Below, one piece after another: positions 10,160-22,232 of a stretch of DNA of 64,000 nucleotides; position 1 is the stretch's first letter, and each line of letters begins with the position of its first letter. The stretch covers positions 817,501-881,500 of the forward strand of contig JAQFVV010000028.1 in the NCBI GenBank assembly GCA_028023455.1, in the 5' to 3' direction. The notes beneath the pieces are model-generated. The model was not told where the DNA came from. It did not search any database and saw only the letters and a list, made by a program, of their open reading frames with translations. The translations under genes and the position numbers were made by a program. The stretch comes from Epiperipatus broadwayi. Taxonomy: Eukaryota; Onychophora; Udeonychophora; Euonychophora; Peripatidae.

Positions 10160-13020
10160 TGGATTATACATCTATATACGAATTTATAACGAAGCAAATT
10201 AATACATTGATTTTATAATATTAAATCTACAATATAAACATTTTTCTAATAGCAAACAAAATTTATCCGCTATATGTACATATTTAATGCCATGCACCTA
10301 GCCATGATAATACTCGTATATATATCTATTTTAATTATTTTAATGGGGTTTGAACCTAGCATAGATAGGGTTGATAATCAAAGCTGAAGGTGCAATGGGA
10401 AGGGATCAAACCTACCGTTTCAATATTGAATCCTATACCTTTCAGATAAAACAAAGTGCATATTTTTTTGATTTACAGAATTCTTGTTTGCTAAATTTTT
10501 TTTATTCATTTTATTCATTTTAAACTCAATATAGTTGACTATAGGTAATATCAGTAAGGGACTTTTAGTTTGATTTTAAGATTCCCAATTATTTTATTTA
10601 GGCATTTATTTCCTAAGCACATAATATAAAGTTGTTATTTACTTTAAACTCCATGAACATATTGGTAATTTCGGGTATAGCTCATTACTAGAATGAGGTT
10701 ATATTGTCACAATAGATATATTGCATCTGCATACAAATAGCCACATATATGCTTACATTTATATATATATGGGTCTTTAGGGGTTTATAGATAAATATAT
10801 ATACACAGATATATATATTCTAAATACTGATATATACACGCACATATGTAAATCTAATTTTGTATATATATGATTGCGCATAAATGTATTCATAAACAAC
10901 AACGTTATTAAAAGTGACGAAAATTTAAATCAAAATGTTATATAAAAGGTGTGTGCGTTTGTACCTGAATAAGACACACATATACAGCTCGATTTAAGCA
11001 AAATAATAATATGTTTTTGCCTTTTTGTTTAAGGAAAGTTTAAATACCGCAGCTTAATTCATAAAAAATATAGATTAAAACTTAGAAGAAATATTTTTGG
11101 ATATTTTTTTTATATCATTATATTTTAATAAAGATACAGCTGTAGTTTGCCACCCCGCTTTTAATAAAAGCGCAGCTGGAATATTAAAGACTATAAACAT
11201 GAAGATATGAAAAAAAAATATTTGCATTTAATTGATAAATTTTAACTTAAATATTTAATTATTAAACATTTATTTCATTAATAGTATGGATGTTATATAT
11301 ATATATATAGGTAAAAGGGCAATATATTTGCAGTATATAAACATAGTGTATATTGAATTGGATAGAGTCAATTCAAACATCAAATATTTGAGAAAGAAAT
11401 AGTAAAAAACAAATAAATTTAGAACAAATATCTTTTTTATTTTAAAAATTGTTTATTTTTAATTTTTTTTCCTTTTTGTTCATTGCTTAAATCGTTATAT
11501 ATATATATAGCTATGCCATGAATAATAACAACAAAAAAAAACTTTAAACATTTTTATTTTTTTAATTTATTTAATTATTACCCTGCACGATTTATTGCAG
11601 TGGCCGAGTGGAGAACCAAAGAGCAAATAATACTTAACTCTTTTAAATCTGGTTTGAATTTCATCTGAGTTTCTAAGCAGCATATTATATGATTATTATA
11701 CTCTACGACTACACGACACACACAGCACGATATTGAGATTTTATTATTGCCATTTGTTCAATGATTAAATAAAAATTAATTTTTTATACCAATTAAGTAT
11801 TTAAATTCTCAAACTTTATTTTAATAAAAAATATGGATTTTAATACCGACTACAGCATCACATGACCCGTCATATAATTATTCATATGTTTTCAAATGCA
11901 GCCTTCTTCACTCTATTGAAGAGCTATCTACTGCAAGTTTATCTAATTAATGCAATAAAATCTTCATCCTCAGACTTTTTTCCAGTTTTTCATTCTATGC
12001 TACATGATATTAAAAGTAATGTGATGGCGCTACTGTACTTGGGCTTAATTGAATACAAATAATGAAGTTGTGGAGGAATAAATATAAACAAAGTGATTAT
12101 ACAGAAAGTGGGTTTTTGGTTTTTATGTTGGTTTTGGGAAAAGATAAAGGAGATTTAGATATAAAGGTCATGGAGTTGACAAAGATTATGTTGTGCAAAT
12201 GAGGTGGAGAAGGATAGAGAATATGGGGAAAACTTAAGGGAAGGTAAAGTGGCTAACAGTTTTCTCTGGGCATAGTAGCTGAAAGATTCATGACTCTGTA
12301 TAAGAAGTCACAGTGCATCACATCACATTGCCACTTTCATTCTTCTAGTTTTAATGCTCTTTTCCTGATTTTATATCCAATTTATGGTTAAAATTGGAAA
12401 TAAAGTAACTATTGATTTATTAGTTTAAAAAAATCTGAAGATGTTAGGAATCCATAAACAACTGGTCATGCCTACAATGTTTGTGATTGGTGCATTCTTT
12501 GATCATACAGATGTAAACAAGCACATAAAATCCTCCTCAATTGATGGTAACAATGAGCTAAAAAATTGTATATTTTCCATAGTTTACTTAAATATTTATG
12601 ATTGTTTTTACAAAATATTTTATATAGTAATTATTAAAATCGAAATACTTTCATATTTACATGTATAATTTTTTCAAATATACTTTATTTTAAAAGTAAA
12701 TGTTAAGAAATTTCATAGCAGTACTGAAACAGAAACTATGATTGGTCACAGTTTGGTAAATGTTGTACTACGAACTTTTGCACTATTTTAATAATTATAA
12801 TGACAATTTTAAATTTTAGAAACTAATTTCATAACTTTACAAGGATTTAAAAATAATTTTTTTTTAGGATTTACATATAATATTTAATCAACACAGATTT
12901 TAATTTATTTTTTTAAATTGGTATTATGGTAGACATCCAATAAAAAAAGTAATTACTTTATATATTTTATTCTGTATTGCTTTTTTCTATATTTGCAAAG
13001 TTCAAATATGATTTTTTAGA
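10160..13020. other. AT-rich non-coding stretch
   Basis: Only short TA/TATG tracts (for example near 10755-10870, 11295-11310 and 11497-11510) stand out. A possible fossil tRNA-like SINE (GCAGTGGCCGAGTGG at 11599) lacks a convincing B box. Confidence 0.5.
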
Positions 13021-13028
13021 ATGTTTTT

Positions 13029-13144
13029 CACCTACGTTTCGACTGACCTGCAGTCTTCTTCAGAACAAGTTTTTTTTAATTTTATTTAGAAGATCAAAAT
13101 AAACTTGCTCTGAAGAAGACTGCAGGTCAGTCGAAACGTAGGTG
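13029..13144. repeat. Perfect inverted repeat, family E, hammerhead core in both arms
   Basis: Arms of about 44 bp (13029-13073, 13101-13144) flank an AT-rich loop. Each arm, read outward, contains CUGAAGA, stem II GACUG/CAGUC, GAAA and CGUA. The right arm has CUGAAGA at 13110-13116 and GAAAC at 13133-13137. The left arm has the same on the minus strand (core at 13063-13057). ACGU in the stem III position is self-complementary. Stem I pairing is weak (UGCU with GGUG, mostly wobbles). A TATATATATG tract follows. Confidence 0.7.
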
Positions 13145-13989
13145 TATATATATGTACAAAGAAAGAGTTTTGCTAAAAAGTGTTTGAAGCGGTTTGGATA
13201 AATTGTATTTATAGGATATTACAGCAAAAATAAAGAAAAGTGTGATTTTGGTAATGTTTTTCATTTGTAACCATACATTTCTAACAAATCAAATCCAATT
13301 TAGTGAATTCTAAATATAAAACAAAAGTTTAAATATTAAAACTAAATGTTGAACTTTTAGCACAAACTGCCACCAGGTGAAGATACCAAAAATGGTGAAA
13401 TATGAAAGAGTGAATAAAAATTAGGATTCAAAGTTGGATGTGATATAATTATGTATGTTATTAGTTACATTTTGCACTTTTTTACTGTTTAAGATAATAA
13501 TCTGAAATTTTTGAGGATCTTACATCCAAGCCGACTCATTTGTATAGCTATGTAGAGCTGATACCAAGTTAGATTTATATATTTTGTTGACTTTAGTCCT
13601 ATAACAATTATATACTTTTGCTATGTTTTGTCAGGGACAATAATATTGCATGAACCTTTCACATGCTTATGTGCTCCTGAAAGCAATTTTATTCACCTTC
13701 TTCTTGAGCCAATTATTGCAATCTCAGCTAAACAATAAACATTATTTAGTAAAATTCTATTCATGTTTATGTATATATATGTGTGTGTGTGTGTGTTACA
13801 TATTATATTTATTGTAGTATAATGTAAATAATATCCATTGCTATAGAATAAGTTGGTCATGCAATTTTATAAAAAGAAAGATCTTGATAAGATTCCAATA
13901 AGGAATAAAACCCTGGTTAGATATACTTATTTTTATTATTTATGTTTAGTTGTTCTATTTCAATTTTGTATTATATTAATTATTTTAAA

Positions 13990-14137
13990 TAATATGCCAA
14001 TATAAAATAAAAATAAAATCTTCATTATAGCCAGCTTACAGCATTTTACACCATCTTCAGTAGCTACTCCAGATGATGTAAACTGATGTAAGCTGGCTGT
14101 AGTGATAATTTTATTTTTATTTTATATGGGCATATTA
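13990..14137. repeat. Inverted repeat with GCCAGCTTACA arms
   Basis: About 50-bp arms (13991-14040 and 14087-14136) pair, including AAAATAAAAATAAAAT / ATTTTATTTTTATTTT and CCAGCTTACA / TGTAAGCTGG. The central CTGAAGATGGTG (minus strand) recalls a hammerhead core, but no GAAA follows. Confidence 0.7.
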
Positions 14138-14139
14138 AA

Positions 14140-15175
14140 TTATTTAGTATTTATTCTAAAATATTTTATTACGGTTATTTCATTTGATATATATATATAT
14201 GTATTATCAGAAAATATGCAGTGATAATAGATATAGTGCAGGAAAAATTTATCATTCCCATAAAAAAAATAAATGATTTTAATTACTTTGAAGTTCATAA
14301 AAAACCAAACATGACAGAATTGAGTTTGATCCATAATCCATAAACTCCAATATCTGCCACTTTGTCATTGTATCAAACTATTCAAAACAATAATTTTATG
14401 ATTTTATATTATTTGATATACTATATTATCTAATAAAATTGGATACCTAGTTATTATACTCACATGGGCATTAAAATGAGTAGAAATTACTTCTATCTTG
14501 CGAAGTTAAATTATATGATATATGAATGAGAATTTACATTTAAATACGATTGAAACTTCATCTAATTTCACAATTTCTACAAGATGGAATACATTAGATC
14601 AAAAATTTCAGTATTTTTAAAAAAGTGATTGTAAAACTGTCAGTCTTTTTACAAAATTCAATTAGTAATTGAAATGTAAAAATACTTCCAATTTGATTTT
14701 TAAGTGTCAAACTTTTTGAACTTATAACTTTGGAATTAACCACTCTTGATAAATACATTAATGATTATAAGTATACCATTAACTAGGTAAAATTATCATA
14801 TTCCTTGTCCAGATGTAACATAAAGGCATGGAATAAATAAACCAATTTCACCTTTGTTTTTGACAGTAGTCATAGAAATAGAGCACCGAGTGCCAATGTA
14901 AATTATAAATACACATTAAATTTTAGTATGCTTTAATTTTAGAAAAAGAAAATATATTATAATTATTTCATTCCAAATATTATTATAAATAATGGTAGCA
15001 ACAACTTGTTGAATTTTAAATTGCCACAACTGAGCCAAACCCTCACCAACAGCTGTCATCCAGGAATACTGAAGGAAAAGATAATATTTATCAAAGTTAT
15101 CCATTGCCAACAGAAAAAACTTCATTTACTAAGCTTTTCATCTTTGTTTTGTTCTTTAATATAAAGATCTAGATA
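14140..15175. other. AT-rich non-coding stretch
   Basis: Nothing recognisable beyond short open frames without family resemblance. Confidence 0.5.
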
Positions 15176-15179
15176 TCCA

Positions 15180-15290
15180 TTTTTGACCCACTAAGTGACA
15201 CTACTGTAGGGAGAGTTTAGCCTCTGCGTTAACAGCTTGTGTAAGCATAAAAAATGATGATCATGTGATGTTTAGTGGTTTAATACCAAT
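15180..15290 (+). repeat. Family A tail fragment
   Basis: Contains AAGTGACACTACTGTA, GGAGAGTTT, AACAGCTTGTG and the family end GATGATCATGTGATGTTTAG. The ribozyme-bearing half is absent. Confidence 0.7.
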
Positions 15291-15439
15291 CCTGCCCAAT
15301 AGGATTATGGTGACTGTGGTTATTAAAGAACCAAAGACACCAAAAAGTATGGACCTGAACTGAGTTCACATATATACAACTATACAAGCTAATGATATGA
15401 AAACATTAGTGTGTTTTCATTTTGGTCACAAAGCTTTAT

Positions 15440-15722
15440 AGTTAGCTAATAAGGTAAAAAGTGGCTGCTGGAGGGTTGCATTAGATTCAAAGATCTAGGT
15501 GCAGTGCTTTCTGATCCAAGGCTCCCCACTGATAAAATCCACAATGTAGAAACTAGTTTGGGGATATTGGACGAATAGGCACTAGATAGGGAGTTTATGC
15601 ACAAACCTTCTTGCATCCATTGATTATTCTGGCTTACACTGAGTGGCACTACTATATGGAGAGTTTAGCCTGTGTAAACAGCTTGTGTACACATAAAGAA
15701 TGGTGATCATGTGATGTTTAAA
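15440..15722 (+). repeat. Family A element, single arm, with ribozyme
   Basis: Direct (non-palindromic) copy in the order GATCTAGGTGCAGTGC, hammerhead, AGGCACTAGATAGGGA, GTTTATGCACAAACCTTC, TGGCTTACACTGAGTGGCAC, GGAGAGTTTAGCCTG, AACAGCTTGTG, and GGTGATCATGTGATGTTT at the end. The left boundary is unclear, and I found no convincing target duplication. Confidence 0.75.
15515..15571 (+). ncRNA. Hammerhead ribozyme, family A, core-mutated copy
   Basis: UCCAA (15515-15519), GGC, UCCCCA, CUGAUAA (15529-15535), stem II region, GAAAC (15549-15553), UAGUU, UGGGGA, UA, UUGGA (15567-15571). Stem I pairs perfectly in both halves (UCCCCA:UGGGGA and UCCAA:UUGGA). The core reads CUGAUAA where CUGAUGA is required, so this copy is predicted to be inactive. 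Confidence 0.6.
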
Positions 15723-15724
15723 AG

Positions 15725-17000
15725 ATAATCTCTTTTGATAATAATTTTTATTTGGCCTGTATTCAAACTCCAAGCATAGCTGGCAGATATACAACCTCAG
15801 CCTATATGATCAAATAATTGTCTGAGTGTATAATAACACACCATGTTTTTAAATTTTTAAATGTGTAACTTTTAAATCTTGCTGCAACTTTTTTAAAATT
15901 TTAAAATTTTAACATAAGTTTAGACTTTTCAATTTAAAAATAATAAAAATAAATCATATGATTTATTCATATCAGAATAACTTCCTTATTATAATAAAAC
16001 AAAAAATAAAAATTTACAAGAAATTGTTTTTTATTTTTAATCGTAAAATGAAAATCTATCCAAAGGGGGAGGGGAGGGGGCTACAACATTCATATGACAA
16101 ATTCAGGATTTGTCTGAGATGTCAATACACAGATTAAAAAAATACCTCCATGTTTTTTAGAAAGTAAGATCTAACCAGAAAATAAAACCAAGCATTAAAA
16201 CATAAGCTTGTGGTTAAGACCTGTAGAGGTCCCTACTATCGCATTTTTAGCACACATTCTTGAGGTTACAACTTTAGTAAATATTACTTAAGTTAAATCA
16301 TAAATCTTTCTCCTAAAAAAGGTTTTAAAAGCAATACTAAAGCAGAGTTATTATGAGGAATTTGGAAAATGTTTAAATGTGTACAATTGATAATGGATGG
16401 GTGTGGATGTGTCATATATAAATTATGGTAATTCAATATGTCATGTGTTGTAATGGATATACTTGATGTGCATGTGCAAAATAAGAGACATTTCCTAAAT
16501 TATCGTGCCTGCATTTTTTGTTGCTTTTGTGTCAACAAACCAGTCTTAACTGTAATCATTTGTGTTACCACTTCTGTATCCAAGTCTTCAATTAACACTT
16601 GATTTAATGGTAAATTTAAACAGAATAATATTTTGAAGACTACTGCAAAAAAAAAAAAAGCTATTCTTATGAGTACAGGAAAGGAATTGTGGGGAATTTC
16701 CAGGGTAAGAATCTTATAGCTTTCTGTAAAGAGAAGTACTTGAATAAATGAACATTTTTGTACACGAAAGCATAGGATATCCCCTGAAAGTATACCCCAT
16801 GATGTCATTTGGACTAAAAATTACTATAAGACTTGGTGTTATTTTCAGGGGAAAATGGTATTTCACTTTTCTTTACAAACTCAAATATACACTAATTACA
16901 TATAAACATTAAAAAAAAAAGCATGATAAGGTTCCATATCTCCAAAGCTATTTGCAAAAATTTTTCAAGTATTTTGTGGAGTAAAATGGAAAGTTAAGGG
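15725..17000. other. AT-rich non-coding stretch
   Basis: No gene seen. A GGGGGAGGGGAGGGGG run lies at about 16064-16080. The 102-codon minus-strand frame at 16500-16808 has no recognisable motif and is low in codon structure. Confidence 0.45.
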
Positions 17001-17019
17001 AATAAAAATACATGAAAAT

Positions 17020-17890
17020 TCTTTTAAGTCACTTAGAGTTTGCAGATGATGTAGTTCTTTTACAAATAGTGCTTCAGAACTTCATAAAATGTTGAAGGAG
17101 TCATTAAATGGAAGTAAGAAAATAGAAGTACAGATTAAGATAATGGTCAATTCAATGTATTTTCTCAGAAAAAGAAAATAAATATAGAAAATCATGAGTT
17201 AAAAGAGGGATAATCTTTAAATCAGATTATTAATGCTGACAAAAAGAATGAAATTAATCGTAGAATTAAACTTAAGCCAATAAACTTCACATGACCACCA
17301 CCTCTTATGCTTGTATATAACTGTTGTTAAAACAGGCAAAACTCCCCATACGTATTGCCACACGTTTTGCCTGTTTTAACAAGAATTAAACTTAGTTGAA
17401 ATATTTTTTGTAGAAATAACTTAGTATTAAAATAAATATAATTATATATTTAAGAACAGACTTTTAATAGATGTATTTGACTAGTTCATATTGCAAGATC
17501 AGAGCCACTTAACAGAAGAGCAACGTAGAGACTTCAGACGACTCAATGAAATATGAAGAGTTCTGGGAGTAATAAGAGAGATTTAAAGTAAAATAGTTAT
17601 ATGAAATAACAAGCAGAATGACTGATGTAATTGGAAGATGTAAGAAACAGGAGTAGAGCTAGTCTGACATATTTTTAAAAGAGATGATAATAGCTCGATA
17701 ATTTTAAATAAGATATCAAAAGGACCTAGGTAGAGATCACACATGAAATAAATGAATGAAGTAAGAAAGTTTGTTGGTGTGATGTGGAGAAGCTATAAAT
17801 CAGAGGAGCTGATTTAAACTTAGCAAACCTCATCCTGTAATGGATCAGTAATAGTTGATAAATGGATATATATGACAGCAGTGGTTTGGA
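17020..17890 (+). pseudogene. Decayed LINE reverse transcriptase and C-terminus, interrupted by family A
   Basis: This is a fragment of a non-LTR retrotransposon polyprotein, whose reverse transcriptase would copy the element RNA at the target site. The catalytic box FADDVVLL is readable at 17039-17062, then after a frameshift ASELHKMLKE and KIEVQIKI, the usual spacing after the box. From about 17520 the C-terminal part is recognisable only in pieces (RRLNE, RVLGV, MTDVIGRCKKQE, then WCDVEKL and ILQWI near 17790-17850), matching the typical tail with its WAGH and RW-DDI blocks in broken form. Many stops and frameshifts show it is dead. A family A copy is inserted at 17275-17381. The same tail recurs at 27880-28300. 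The subfamily is not resolved. Confidence 0.65.
17275..17381 (-). repeat. Family A, 107-bp hairpin form with 13-bp target duplication
   Basis: The copy retains the family end (CTTCACATGACCACCACCTC), then AAAACAGGCAAAACT and its inverted partner GTTTTGCCTGTTTT around a minimal centre. The ribozymes have been deleted. It is flanked by AGAATTAAACTTA at 17262-17274 and 17382-17394, a perfect 13-bp direct repeat created on insertion into the surrounding LINE. Confidence 0.88.
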
Positions 17891-17959
17891 AAGGAGTATA
17901 CATAATGGCAGATTACTCAGAAGTAACATGAGCAGAGAAGTGGTAGATTAAACTTGCTC

Positions 17960-18470
17960 CAAGAAAACTTTAGCTCTTAAGTAGTTTGCTTTATCACTGT
18001 GCCAAACCAAACAAGGATGACTGATTCTATAAGTAATGTATTCCAATACCATTTTGATAAACGTTCTTCTGTTTTGCCAAACGATTATTCGGTTAGGAAT
18101 AATAATCAAATAGTTTATTGCTCTGGTTTTCTTAAGAAGTTCCAGAATCAGAACATTCTTTTCATAACCATATTTGTATATTGTTACATTTTTATTTACC
18201 AGTGTCAAACTCACTCCACTCACAACTTTGGCACCATTCACCTCAGATAAACATAATAATGATTATTACTAATCATTTTCTAAACTAGAAATTATCTCTA
18301 GCACAGATATAAAGTACAGTTGATAAAAAAGTAAAATTTTAGGAAAACATCAGCTCTTACGTGTCACAATTTACCATCAGGCTAAACCAGACAGGGTGAG
18401 TGACTCTATAATATTTCAATATTATTTTGGTAGGCACTCTCTTCTGTTTTCCAAAACAAATACTGCTTTT
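17960..18470. repeat. Duplicated 110-bp segment around a family C tail
   Basis: Two related blocks (about 17970-18090 and 18352-18465) share GCCAAACCA, GATTCTATAAG/GACTCTATAAT, ATTTTG-TA-ACG and CTTCTGTTTT. Between them, 18185-18310 is the family C tail on the minus strand (AGTGTCAAACTCAC, ATTATTACTAATCATTT). The plus and minus open frames here are not gene-like. Confidence 0.55.
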
Positions 18471-18474
18471 AGGT

Positions 18475-20030
18475 GTTGTTTTTTTTGTTATGTTCGTATA
18501 GCGAGAAAAAAATGTTTTAATTATTATTTACACATCACTGAAACAACATATAATTTAATATAATTCTTTCCAATAATTATTTTCAAGCTAAACCGCTTTT
18601 ACTGCTGAATATAGTGCTATGTAAATGAGAAGTTATAAGCCAGTAGGTAAAATATGCAAATCGTTAAAGTTGGCAGGCAATCTTATAAAAACGATTAAAA
18701 ACTCTGCCGTCTATGCTGTTGTCAGCACTTTTCAAAACTGTTTCATATAAAAAGTGTTGTAGAGTTAACCTCTATGCCAGATTCAATTGCTGAGATAAAT
18801 AGAATGTGGAAATATATTTGTTCTTCTAATGGAGCGTCGAAATGAAGTGTTTCTTGAAATATGCGCATCTATGAATTGAAAGTAGAAGGAAAAAAATTAC
18901 TGCATTTCATTTAGACTACAGAGCTTTCTTTTTTGAGAGAAGAGGGAGTCGGTCCGTGTGCTAACACCAACTGAGACTCAAATAAAGTCATTCAAAGCTG
19001 ACAGACTATCAGGAAGTCGCAACCTAAAAACTTCACGAAGAGATTTCAAGATTAGACAAAACCAGCGAAAAACATACAAAAATTATTTCATATCTTAATC
19101 CCTTAAGATTTAGAATAAAAACTCTTAAGAAAATGTTTTGAAGTGATTTATGGTCAAAACATACACTTTCATATATAAAAAAGGCACTTTCAGTTTTCAG
19201 AATATAGGGCAAGTATTAAACAAAACCAATACTATATTATTTAAATTTCTGTACGAGTATATATTTACATATATTAATGACAAAACAATAATATAACAAA
19301 AGCTATACATATACGTACGTATACGCATAGCTGGATTGAACTTGTTTGAGACCCTCTTGCAGTAAATCGACAAAGGTTGAAAACAATGATATGATGTATG
19401 ATTGCTTAAACAAAAACAATGAAATACAAATAATAATTTAATATTATTTGTAATATTTTTCAATAACAATAGCTCATATTAGCTACATGGAGTATTATTA
19501 ACAGCGATGACATTATGTTAAAAATATAGCGAGCAAACCTTTAAATGTAACTACAAACGATTCCTCTCACAATTTTTATTAAACTAAATATGTTATACTT
19601 TCTTCAAGTAGAAAACTCAATATATTTATTTCAAAAATATTTTTGTACAACAAAAAGAAATAGAATAGTTGTCCATAGGAGTTATATGACGTTCGAGCAC
19701 CACAAACCACAACGGAACTGCATTTCATGAATTTTTAGATCTCGAATCCATCACCTCACCACTACACGGGGCAACCAAAAAAATTGGAGTTTTGTATTAC
19801 AATCCAAACTGTTATTGAAAAACACATTTTAATTTTAAAGGAAAGTCATTTTAATTGGTTTCTGGTTTTCGAGAAACTCATTTGATGCATAAATAAATAA
19901 ATAAAATTTTTTTTGTATTAGTATTATCTTAAATTGGCTTAAATTTAATAATCAGAATAGTAAAATAACAACTAAAGTTCAAACACTTTTATTACTTTAA
20001 TTAAAATTCTTTATTGACTTAGTTTTTGCT
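18475..20030. other. AT-rich non-coding stretch
   Basis: No recognisable element. Moderately GC-richer sequence at 18900-19080 shows no coding motif. Confidence 0.45.
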
Positions 20031-20034
20031 GAAT

Positions 20035-20260
20035 GTTAAACCACTAAAACATCACTTAATCACCACTTCTTAAACGTACACAAGCTGTTAAAACAATAAG
20101 AACTCGCTCCATAGGTGCAGTGCTCTCAGATCCATGGCTCCTCTCTGATGAAGGCCACCTCATCTGAGAATATTGGATTAATAGGCACTAGATAGGTATT
20201 TTGAAGCATTGAATACTCTGGTTTGTACTGAGTGGCGCTACTGCCTGGCAAGAGTCGCTA
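20035..20260 (-). repeat. Family A, truncated single-arm copy
   Basis: Starts with the family end (ACATCACTTAATCACCACTT, AAGCTGTTAAAAC), then jumps to GGTGCAGTGCTCTCAGATCC and a ribozyme fragment (CUGAUGAAGGCCACC with the GAAA half missing), AGGCACTAGATAGG and GTACTGAGTGGCGCTAC. An internal deletion has removed the rest. Confidence 0.75.
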
Positions 20261-20496
20261 ATTTGGTGCAGTGGTAGAGAGCCAATGTTTACGATATGCA
20301 GCCCCAGCTTTATCACATCTGTACTTGAGCCTCTTAATAAATTCTTGAGTAATAATAAATCATTCAATTCCTTATTTATTTAGATGCCTTTACAGTTTGT
20401 TTTATGCACAAACAATAACATAATTTAAAAACAAAATAACAGTTGTAACAAATAATAACATTTGTAACATTTAAAACATTTAGTAACAGAGAAATT

Positions 20497-20922
20497 AAAA
20501 TAGGCAAAACTCTCCATACAGTAGTGCCACTCAGTGCAAGCCATGGATGTCAGAAGGCTTAGGCATAAAATCCCTATCTAGTGCCTACTCATCCAATATC
20601 CCCAGACTAGTTTTTGGCTTGTGGCCTTTGTCAGTGAAGAGCCTTGGATCTGAGAGCACTGCATCTAGATCCTGCTCTAACATCTAGATGCAGGGCTCTC
20701 AGATCCAAGACTTCTCAATGATGAAAGTCACAGGCCAAAAACTAGTCTGGGGGATATTGGATGAGTATGCACTAGATAAGGCTTTTATGCACAAGCCTTC
20801 TGGCATCCATTGATTACTCTGGCTTGCACTGAGTGGCACTACTGCATGGAGAGTTTTACCTGTTTTAACAACAGTTATGAGCAAGCATAAGAAATGGTGA
20901 TCATATGATGTTTAGTGATTTA
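20497..20922. repeat. Family A, long palindromic copy
   Basis: The two arms (20497-20690 and 20695-20885) are inverted copies. The termini read TAGGCAAAACTCTCC and GGAGAGTTTTACCTG. A 40-bp tail with GGTGATCATATGATGTTTAG follows on the right. Both ribozymes are mutated: the minus-strand copy at 20592-20648 reads CUGACAA and AAAAAC, and the plus-strand copy at 20704-20761 reads AUGAUGA and AAAAAC. The pairing segments of stem I persist in both. Confidence 0.85.
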
Positions 20923-20924
20923 AA

Positions 20925-21820
20925 AAAGAACTTGAAAGAAAATGTTTATCAAAATAACAAAACAAATGCAATGCTCCATAAGCAATATATGGATTTAAAG
21001 ATAGAAATTCAATGCCTGACTGGACAATGATTGGTACATTACAACAGAAAAAAAAGGTATAGTCATTTGTTAGTTATGGTAACACTAACTTGATTTTAAC
21101 GTATCTAGGTAATATAAGAAATTGAAATAGTTTTGTTAACCAGAGAATGCCAGTTTTTGTTATAAAAAATACAAAAGAAAGTAATCAAATTTGATCTTTT
21201 GCTTGAAATAATGATCCACAGACCATGTGGTCCAGATTCAGCCTCTCTCCCAATCATGCAGAGCATAATATGAATGTTTGGAACAGGTGGAGGATCCTGC
21301 ATGACAAAATAAAAACAGTTTTTGTAAATTTTAAAAATAGATAGGCTACAGGAATTAGAAAGTACTTGGAACTATTGTTTATAATCTTAAAACAAATAAA
21401 TACTAGTGACGACACAGTGATCTTTCAAAATATAATTAATAATTTCCAAAATTATTTAAAAAATGGACATATGTGGACCTATACTTATTGATCATAAAGA
21501 GCTTTGCATCTTTCCAAATTACAAAACTAAAATGAATATAAAAATCAAGTCTTATGGAATACCATTGTTATATATTAGATTGAAAGTATTTTCAAAAGCT
21601 GCATTAAATAGGTTGCTCCTGATTAAAAATAAATAGTTACCAGAAACTCATTATGGTCTTATGGAATCTAGAAGCACTGTAGATATAGTTTTTGTGGTAG
21701 GGAAATGAAGAAAAAGCAGTACATATGAAAGGATGATTTATATACTGCCTTTATCTGATGATGCAAAGTGTTTGGATTAGCAAAAAAAGCTTGCAGTAGT
21801 ATTTTGTAATATATATATAT
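20925..21820. other. AT-rich non-coding stretch
   Basis: Nothing recognised. A TA run at 21810-21827 abuts the PLE that follows. Confidence 0.45.
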
Positions 21821-21824
21821 ATAT

Positions 21825-22232
21825 ATTCAAAACAATACAATTATTAATACAGTAAAAAATATTTTAAAAAACAAATATATACCACAATTTTATAGAAGTA
21901 CTTTCAACTATCTATGTAGTCATTATCAACTAGATTCAAATTGTATTACAAAAAGCCATTACAAATGTAAACAAAAAGTAATATGTCATACATCAATTTT
22001 CCCACAATTCATTAATTTTTATATTGGCAGCCTGTCTATTTATCAAATGTTGCTTTTCACTTTTTATTAACATAGCTTCTTAAATTTTGCTTTTATTATT
22101 ATTTCTTTCAATACACAAAATCTTAACTTTATTAAAATCAAAATCAAAAACATAATTACATGTTACATTATGATCAAAAAATATTGATGGTAATACGTGA
22201 TCATTTCTAACATTCTCTTGTCTTGATTTTTG
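21825..22232 (-). repeat. Downstream arm of the PLE inverted repeat
   Basis: On the minus strand this contains the end of the endonuclease reading frame and the 3-prime tail of the element. It is nearly identical, in inverted orientation, to 23486-23892. A degenerate ribozyme-like order (UUGAUAA, GACUA/UAGUU hairpin, GAAAGUAC) lies in the tail. Confidence 0.85.

Noticed and set aside
14040-14100. Hammerhead in the palindrome at 13990-14137
   Set aside because: CUGAAGA is present on the minus strand but GAAA is missing and no stem I could be drawn.
17948-18250. Overlapping 97- and 83-codon frames on opposite strands as genes
   Set aside because: They cover the duplicated block and a family C tail; no domain or codon support.
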